DNA of 9,514 bases from Candidatus Omnitrophota bacterium (lineage in GTDB: Bacteria; Omnitrophota; Gorgyraeia; Duberdicusellales; 4484-171), in assembly GCA_030631705.1 (NCBI GenBank), contig DAOVKQ010000009.1, positions 1-9,514 on the forward strand, given 5' to 3'. The position numbers and the translations under genes are program-made. Each line of letters opens with the position of its first letter. The stretch's first letter is position 1. Below, one piece after another: positions 5,399 to 9,514 of this stretch. The notes under the pieces are model-generated. The model saw nothing but the letters and a program-made list of their open reading frames with translations. It was not told the DNA's origin and searched no databases.

Positions 5399-6623
5399 TA
5401 CCTTTCTCGTTACAACAAGATAAATTTAAAAATATCCCCTTAAATTTTAACCTAAACAACGCGCCTAACAACAAAATCGCGCCGATAGCTACAGAAGATA
5501 ATTCTTCAAACAAATTCTCCAAATCATTACCCACAATTGATTCACTCATTAGACTCATTAGAATAAACGAAAAAATAACCAGCGTCAACGTAATTTTATC
5601 TCTAAAATTCACTTTTATAAGATGATAGAAAAGCGTAATGTAAACAAAAATAAAGACAATAAAATTATGCATCCAGGCGTTAGGATTGAATAAAGCCATA
5701 AAAATAAACAATAAAGAATAGTCAACGGAATTATTAAAGCTGTATCTGTTTAGAGGGATAACTGCCAACAGATAAATAAACCCTCCCAGGATAAAGGATA
5801 TAATCAACCCCTGCTTGAATGTTAACTTGGCCAAACTTACCCTATAAGGAGAGTCTTGGCCAAAGAAGCGTAATACCAAAGAAAATAATGACTGGTTTTT
5901 ATAATCATACCAAGACCCTTCATCCAGGGATGTTTTGGTTATAGAAGGAAACCAGCTTTTCAGGCAATCGGCCTGCTTACCTACGCCAAGGTACAATGCC
6001 GGAACAAGACAATAGACGACAATAAATACCGCGACCAGCAGCAAAACCTTCATTCTTTTTTTTAATAAAAAATAAGGCAGAAAAACAAAAGAAGTATATT
6101 TAAACATTGCCGATAAAGCTATTGAGGCTGAGCCAAGATAATCTTTCTTTTTATCCAAAAAATAAAGTCCCGATAAAACCAAAAAAAACATCATAATACC
6201 TATCTGGCCGGAATCTAAAACCTGCAAAATAAAACGGAAAGTAAAGAGAATGGGCATAAGACACAAAAATACACTCTGCCTATAGGATATTTTATCTTTT
6301 ACTACTAACTTCCCGGATAGTATAACCACTAATACCAGTAATATAAAATTAAGCGTAAAAAAGATAAGGCTCGCAGTTTTTTGTGAGAAGAAAGAAAGAG
6401 GCCACATTAAGAACGCAAACATCGGAGAATATTTAAAAGGAGTTATCGACTCATCCGGCCGGGAATAAATATTGCTTCTTTCGGCAAAAGTTTGGGCTGT
6501 TTTATAGTAAACCCTGAAATCAGAATAATGCCTTTTGGGAGCTCTGTGCATATAGCGAAAAAACATTGCCGTAAATACTATCGCTACAATCGCAAAAACT
6601 ACATATTTCCTATTAATTACCAT
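5391..6623 (-). CDS. GT87-like polytopic membrane glycosyltransferase
   Basis: This 410-residue integral membrane protein has roughly ten hydrophobic segments. It carries the early periplasmic-loop motif of GT87 (DUF2029) mannosyltransferases: YSDFRVYYKTAQTF (about 33-46), then NIY, then PFKYSPMFAFLMWPLSFF (about 62-81). A later NQSLFSLVLRFFG and a C-terminal FNPNAWMHNFIVF also match the family pattern. GT87 enzymes are GT-C transferases using polyprenyl-phosphate-mannose on the outer face of the inner membrane; the sugar here is inferred from family and from neighbouring manC. The ATG overlaps the upstream GT2 stop by 11 bases behind a GAAAGG-type ribosome site, and the stop overlaps the manC stub by eight bases, so this was an overlapping three-gene unit. 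The sequence is divergent, so another GT-C family is possible. Confidence 0.8.
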   Translation of the reverse strand: MVINRKYVVFAIVAIVFTAMFFRYMHRAPKRHYSDFRVYYKTAQTFAERSNIYSRPDESITPFKYSPMFAFLMWPLSFFSQKTASLIFFTLNFILLVLVVILSGKLVVKDKISYRQSVFLCLMPILFTFRFILQVLDSGQIGIMMFFLVLSGLYFLDKKKDYLGSASIALSAMFKYTSFVFLPYFLLKKRMKVLLLVAVFIVVYCLVPALYLGVGKQADCLKSWFPSITKTSLDEGSWYDYKNQSLFSLVLRFFGQDSPYRVSLAKLTFKQGLIISFILGGFIYLLAVIPLNRYSFNNSVDYSLLFIFMALFNPNAWMHNFIVFIFVYITLFYHLIKVNFRDKITLTLVIFSFILMSLMSESIVGNDLENLFEELSSVAIGAILLLGALFRLKFKGIFLNLSCCNEKGNA

Positions 6624-7350
6624 AATAGCCTTTCATAGCGTTAATCTTTATACGGAATATATCCAAAAACATATTTATCGAATCCTTTACCATGGAAACC
6701 CTGGAATTCTCCCTGTTAAGCCATTTAACCGGAACTTCTTTGACTTTATAGCCTTTGTTCCCGGCAAGATAAAGGATTTCGGCATCGAAACAAAACCTGT
6801 CTAACCTCTGCAAACTGAACAACTCTTTTGCTGCTTTATTCGTAAAACACTTAAACCCGCACTGAGTGTCATTTATCCCGCGAAATAAAAATATCTTTAT
6901 CAGCAAATTGAAGATTTTGCCCATACTCCGGCGCAAAAAGCCCTGATACTTAATAATGTTTGATTCTTTGAGAGCGCGCGACCCTAAAACTATATCAACG
7001 CCGTCGGTGAAGTAATTCATGCACTTTAAAACTTCATCTATCGGTGTAGACAAATCACTATCGCTAAACATTACGTATTCATAACTAGCCGAAAGCACCC
7101 CTTTTCTTACGCTGTAGCCTTTGCCGCGGTTTCTGCTATTTGTTAACAGCTTAAGCCCTTTTATCCGGTCAAACATATTATTGACTATCTCGGCAGTCTT
7201 ATCACTGCTTCCGTCATTCACCACAATGATTTCAAAATTATTAAAAGTGCTGCTGAGAAAATCATGTATGGTTGTTACCGTATCTTTAATAGTAGCTTCT
7301 TCGTTATAGGCGGGCAAAATTACGGAAATACTCTTACTTTCTGTTTTCAC
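6613..7350 (-). CDS. GT2 dolichyl-phosphate-sugar-synthase-like glycosyltransferase
   Basis: This 245-residue soluble or peripheral GT2 enzyme of the DPG/DPM-synthase (Alg5-like) type has the GT-A motifs SVILPAYNEEATI (9-21), NDGSSDKT (45-52) and RNRGKGYSVRKG (73-84). The metal-binding DxD is FSDSDLSTP (95-103, D97 and D99). The subgroup signatures DTQCGFKCF (161-169), FCFDAEILYLA (186-196) and EVPVKWLNR (205-213) follow. No C-terminal membrane segment is evident. Such enzymes move glucose or mannose from a nucleotide sugar onto undecaprenyl phosphate, which would supply the lipid-linked donor required by the adjacent GT87 protein; that link is inference. The start is GTG, overlapping the preceding stop by one base (TAGTG). 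An AAGGA lies about 11 bases upstream inside the preceding gene. Confidence 0.92.
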   Translation of the reverse strand: MKTESKSISVILPAYNEEATIKDTVTTIHDFLSSTFNNFEIIVVNDGSSDKTAEIVNNMFDRIKGLKLLTNSRNRGKGYSVRKGVLSASYEYVMFSDSDLSTPIDEVLKCMNYFTDGVDIVLGSRALKESNIIKYQGFLRRSMGKIFNLLIKIFLFRGINDTQCGFKCFTNKAAKELFSLQRLDRFCFDAEILYLAGNKGYKVKEVPVKWLNRENSRVSMVKDSINMFLDIFRIKINAMKGYYGN

Positions 7351-8114
7351 TATTTGGTTATTCCTTTTTTAATCTCCCAATACTTACAATAAGTATAAAA
7401 CTGATACATCCCGCTGTATAAGGCCATGAAAAAACCTATAAACCCGTCTTTACACCCCCACTTTATAAAATACTCCTTAAAAAACCGGGTTATCATTTTT
7501 CTGATACATATCGCTAAATTCATTTTCCTTTTGTCTCTTATCCATTTCTTGGCCTCAAAATCAGTCTGATGGTTTATTTTGGCAAACATGGAATGAAAAT
7601 CAGGGTAATTATAATGAATTATATTTTCCTTCAAAGTAAATGTCTTACCTTCAAAAATCGCCCGCGGATGGTATTCCGCTTCCTCATACTTAAAGTTATC
7701 TTTTTTAAACATTTTTAATTTCGCGTTGGGATACCAGCCGCCGTATTTTATCCAGTGTTTTCCCAGATAGTTTTTATGCGGTATATTGTAACCCTCGAAT
7801 TCGGCTCCCTTAGTAAATATATCGACGATTTCATCACAAAGCTCAGGGCTAATCCTTTCATCGGCATCAAGACTTAATATGTAATCACAACTTGCTTTGG
7901 AATAAGCAAAATTACGCTGAATTCCTTCCATTTCCCACTTGCGCTGATAAATCTTATCGGTATATTGCTTTACGATATCAAGGGTATTATCGCTTGAATA
8001 ATCATCAACAACGACTATCTCCTCTACCCAGTCTTTTATTGAATCAAAGCATTCGGCTATATTTTTTTCTTCATTTCTGGTCATAACTACAACCGACAAA
8101 GGAATTTTATTCAT
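7350..8114 (-). CDS. GT2 glycosyltransferase, WaaE/KdtX (LPS core beta-1,4-glucosyltransferase) type
   Basis: This 254-residue GT2 protein resembles the WaaE/KdtX group, which adds glucose or a related sugar to LPS inner core or other surface glycans. Motifs are LSVVVMTRNEEKNI (6-19), EIVVVDDYSSDNT (32-44), the Q-R-N-FA block before CDYILSLDADERIS (76-89, with DAD), and GGWYPNAKLKMFKK (125-138), which is typical of this group. The C-terminal KEYFIKWGCKDGFIGFFMALYSGMYQFYTYCKYWE (about 213-247) also fits, probably as an amphipathic membrane-associated segment. The ATG at 8114 has AGGAG nine bases upstream. It is the first gene of the overlapping GT trio and follows the collapsed four-helix-bundle cassette. 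Exact donor and acceptor are not determinable. Confidence 0.9.
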   Translation of the reverse strand: MNKIPLSVVVMTRNEEKNIAECFDSIKDWVEEIVVVDDYSSDNTLDIVKQYTDKIYQRKWEMEGIQRNFAYSKASCDYILSLDADERISPELCDEIVDIFTKGAEFEGYNIPHKNYLGKHWIKYGGWYPNAKLKMFKKDNFKYEEAEYHPRAIFEGKTFTLKENIIHYNYPDFHSMFAKINHQTDFEAKKWIRDKRKMNLAICIRKMITRFFKEYFIKWGCKDGFIGFFMALYSGMYQFYTYCKYWEIKKGITK

Positions 8115-8153
8115 AGCTTTTTCTCCTCTTATAACATATTTATAAACAACATT

Positions 8154-8202
8154 AAATTACAATACACAATATACAAATTACAACCAATATACAATAGACA
8201 AT
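8154..8202. repeat. Left arm of the collapsed four-helix-bundle cassette
   Basis: This AT-rich tract of ACAATA/AATTAC words lies within a run without G on the + strand that extends from 8117 to 8196. CAATACACAATA (8160-8171) and AATATACAATAGACAAT (8186-8202) recur inverted, in mirror order, in the right arm. The + strand right-arm coordinates are 8320-8331 (exact) and 8301-8317 (16 of 17). AAATTAC at 8154-8160 is matched by GTAATTT at 8335-8341. Confidence 0.8.
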
Positions 8203-8209
8203 ACCGAAA

Positions 8210-8302
8210 TTACAAACAAAATATCTTATGCAGATTTATCAATAATTGATGTACATATATCCTCTCTTCTAAATTATATGGTTTTTCCTGATCTTTAGCC
8301 AT
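8210..8302 (-). pseudogene. Collapsed four-helix-bundle (bS23/IVS-type) gene
   Basis: The ATG at 8302 opens a 30-codon frame, MAKDQEKPYNLEERIYVHQL..., ending in NLHKIFCL and TAA. Residues 6-14 (EKPYNLEER) match the conserved opening of four-helix-bundle proteins (compare SKPYDLADR in the intact gene here). The ending NLHKIF resembles the C-terminal ELTKIF of the intact copy, so a single internal deletion of roughly 90 codons could have joined the two ends; the C-terminal match is weak. As in the intact gene, no Shine-Dalgarno precedes the ATG. Confidence 0.72.
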
Positions 8303-8365
8303 TGTTTATTGTATATTTGTATTGTGTATTGTTTGTAATTTGGAATTTGTAATTTGTTTATTTTA
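8301..8365. repeat. Right arm of the collapsed cassette (65 bases without C on + strand)
   Basis: No C occurs from 8301 to 8365 on the + strand. The tract reaches from the remnant ATG to two bases from the methyltransferase stop codon. It mirrors the left arm through AATATACAATA-type and CAATACACAATA words. Confidence 0.8.
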
Positions 8366-8366
8366 C

Positions 8367-8861
8367 TTATCCTTTAACCACTTCCAACTCAAAGTGCAGA
8401 TGTTCAGCCGGGAGCATAAAAGCCCAAAACCGTTCATAAATTACCGGAAACTTATTGGCCAGAACATGAATCATGTATTTCCGGAACGCTTTATGAAAAG
8501 TAATCTTACGGCTTACAACCTTAAACCCGCAAGCAGGCGCAAGTTTATCAAAAGAAAAGAAAGAAAATGTCCTTTTATGCAGCGGATCGGCATAAGAGAA
8601 ATAACAGGAAAAATGCGGTGTTTGTATAATCACTCTTGCCTTATCCTTACAAATACGCCTTATCTCCTTTAATGTCTCGTCTACATTATCCAAGTGCTCA
8701 AAAACCTGTTTAGAAATCACCATATCAAAATCATCATCATTAAAAGGATAGGATACGCGGTTAAGATCGCAAATAATATCTGCTTTTGATTGAGGATCAA
8801 TGTCTATCCCGATACTGCCGGGATATTTATTACTGCCGCAGCCAAAATCTAAAATCTTCAA
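8367..8861 (-). CDS. Class I SAM-dependent methyltransferase (Methyltransf_11-like)
   Basis: This 164-residue protein has a compact class I methyltransferase core: motif I ILDFGCGSNKYPG (3-15), an acidic strand-2 end GIDID (18-22), CDLNRVSYPFNDDDFDMVISKQVFEHL (about 31-57, motif II region) and a VIIQTPHF strand (about 77-84). It is shorter than many relatives, without an added C-terminal domain. The substrate is unknown; from context a glycan, lipid carrier or nucleotide sugar is plausible. The first start codon that fits the fold is TTG at 8861, with AAGGA eight bases upstream. No ATG or GTG exists between it and the in-frame stop upstream, and the next ATG would remove motif I. It lies between a DUF4143 ATPase and the collapsed cassette, so whether it shares a transcript with the GT genes is uncertain. 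Confidence 0.87.
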   Translation of the reverse strand: MKILDFGCGSNKYPGSIGIDIDPQSKADIICDLNRVSYPFNDDDFDMVISKQVFEHLDNVDETLKEIRRICKDKARVIIQTPHFSCYFSYADPLHKRTFSFFSFDKLAPACGFKVVSRKITFHKAFRKYMIHVLANKFPVIYERFWAFMLPAEHLHFELEVVKG

Positions 8862-8888
8862 ACCTTTTTCCTTTTGAATCTTTTAAAC

Positions 8889-8924
8889 TATACTCGAAAA
8901 AAGTCAAGACTTTTCCCGAGTATA
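8889..8924. repeat. 17-bp near-perfect palindrome between the second ATPase and the methyltransferase gene
   Basis: TATACTCGAAAAAAGTC (8889-8905) and GACTTTTCCCGAGTATA (8908-8924) are inverted copies with 15 of 17 matches around a 2-base centre. No T-tract follows on either strand, so an ordinary intrinsic terminator is unlikely, though transcriptional attenuation after the ATPase gene is possible. It contains AGTCAA (8902-8907), and AGTCACAA follows 32 bp to the right, as at the first ATPase promoter. It may be a regulator site or an insertion boundary. Confidence 0.75.
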
Positions 8925-8966
8925 CGCCAATATAGTCACAAACAAAATATTTCCTGGTTTGTTTTC

Positions 8967-9514
8967 TTAACTCGCGAAATCAAGAATATCAAGCTTTTCG
9001 TTGTCTTGATAAAAAACAGGCCTCAACTCAATATTAGGATAGCTTTTAACAAAACTTTTATATCTATTTTTGTAAAAAGATTTTTTATTCATCTTGGATT
9101 CAAAAGCATATTTCTCATCAACAACAAAATCAACCTCTATTTTATCTTGTGTTCTCCAATAATTAATATTGGATACCCCTAATTTTACAAATTCCGTAAA
9201 AAGGCTATTTTCTAATACTGCCCCATTATCCACCCTATCCGTTAAGGCCCCATAAGAATTTATAAGGGAATTCCTATAACCATTATCTAAAAAATACACT
9301 TTAGGCATTTTAGTCAATTCTTTCCGGACATTTCTAAAAAAGGGCCGGCAAAGCCTGATAATGTATGATTTCTGCAAAACATATATATATTTTAAAACAG
9401 TATCATTAGAAATATCCAAAGTATTAGCTAATTCCTGGGCATTAACCAACTGGCCAACCTGGGAAGCAAGAATTTTTACTAACATGTAAAATTTTGTTTC
9501 GTTATTAATCCCCG
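8967..9514 (-). CDS. DUF4143-type AAA ATPase, C-terminal 181 residues (5' end beyond window)
   Basis: The frame is open through the right edge, so the ATPase half lies outside the window. What is visible starts in the linker (GINNETKFYMLVKILASQVG) and continues with a winged-helix-like segment (ELANTLDISNDTVLKYIYVLQKSYII). The classic DUF4143 order follows: RPFFRNVRKELTKMPKVYFLDNG, LTDRVDNGAVLENSLFTEF, then YWRTQDKIEVDFVV and AFESKM, giving the D...E-x-K nuclease-like signature. The internal ATG at 9485 is not the start, because family members carry the ATPase domain upstream and the sequence matches the family before it. It belongs to a different branch from the ATPase at 4056-5267, so the two are not recent duplicates. 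It ends 105 bases before the methyltransferase start. Confidence 0.92.
   Translation of the reverse strand, partial: GINNETKFYMLVKILASQVGQLVNAQELANTLDISNDTVLKYIYVLQKSYIIRLCRPFFRNVRKELTKMPKVYFLDNGYRNSLINSYGALTDRVDNGAVLENSLFTEFVKLGVSNINYWRTQDKIEVDFVVDEKYAFESKMNKKSFYKNRYKSFVKSYPNIELRPVFYQDNEKLDILDFAS

Larger units (their letters stand above)
8154..8365 (-). mobile_element. Putative collapsed four-helix-bundle cassette
   Basis: This 212-bp unit consists of nested inverted low-complexity arms around a 93-bp remnant ORF. It has the same architecture as the intact cassette at 2051-2520: no G on the coding strand before the ORF, almost no C after it, and a location directly behind the stop codon of an upstream pathway gene (here the methyltransferase). 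The arm words (CAATA/AATTAC) are unrelated to the CTAAA words of the intact copy. Confidence 0.55.

Noticed and set aside
8117..8365. CRISPR-like array in the low-complexity repeats
   Set aside because: There are no regularly spaced identical repeats; the tract is a nested inverted repeat of short AT-rich words.
8889..8924. Palindrome as an intrinsic terminator for the second ATPase
   Set aside because: The hairpin centre is only two bases and neither side is followed by a T-tract in the transcript direction; possible but not supported.

Overview
This window looks like part of a cell-surface polysaccharide (LPS/capsule/O-glycan type) locus from an uncultured, moderately AT-rich Gram-negative bacterium. 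Every supported gene is on the minus strand, so biological order runs from high to low coordinates. Dense sugar-transfer genes, GTG/TTG starts with one-base overlaps, free-standing four-helix-bundle (bS23/IVS-type) genes, DUF4254 next to a GT9 enzyme, and solitary DUF4143 ATPases together suggest a candidate phylum such as Omnitrophota. That assignment is inference from gene style, not a phylogenetic result.

Layout in the direction of transcription: (1) the C-terminal half of a DUF4143 ATPase, cut by the right edge (8967-9514), followed by a 17-bp near-perfect palindrome (8889-8924). (2) A class I SAM methyltransferase with a TTG start (8367-8861). (3) A 250-bp stretch with mirror-image low-complexity arms around a collapsed four-helix-bundle gene (about 8154-8365). 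(4) A tightly coupled, overlapping trio: a WaaE/KdtX-like GT2, a dolichyl-phosphate-type GT2 and a GT87-like membrane mannosyltransferase (5391-8114). (5) A 22-codon stub of a mannose-1-phosphate guanylyltransferase gene overlapping the end of the GT87 gene (5330-5398). (6) A complete DUF4143 ATPase with its own consensus, apparently leaderless promoter (4056-5302). (7) A GC-rich, hairpin-rich segment resembling the right end of an IS200/IS605 element (about 3921-4055). (8) A full-length manC (GMP/PMI, 2510-3916). (9) An intact four-helix-bundle gene between 43-nt inverted arms (2051-2520). (10) DUF4254 and GT9 genes joined by a TAGTG overlap (453-2017). (11) The start of an exported Asp-box protein running off the left edge (1-387).

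How the genes fit together: ManC makes GDP-mannose, the GT2 enzymes make or use activated or lipid-linked sugars, GT87 is expected to use polyprenyl-phosphate-mannose at the membrane, and GT9 adds heptose-like sugars. The methyltransferase and DUF4254 protein are probable accessory functions.

Three kinds of insertion appear to have been threaded into this pathway operon. First, two four-helix-bundle cassettes, one intact and one collapsed, each lie immediately behind the stop codon of a pathway gene. Each is flanked by arms that lack G on the coding strand 5' of the gene and nearly lack C 3' of it. Second, a DUF4143 ATPase gene sits inside a split manC: the stub and the intact copy share the first 15 codons and differ only at synonymous positions, which suggests replacement by a diverged allele rather than a fresh duplication. 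Third, an IS605-like end lies directly upstream of the working manC. No CRISPR array, tRNA or rRNA was seen, and no stretch over 300 bases lacks a gene.
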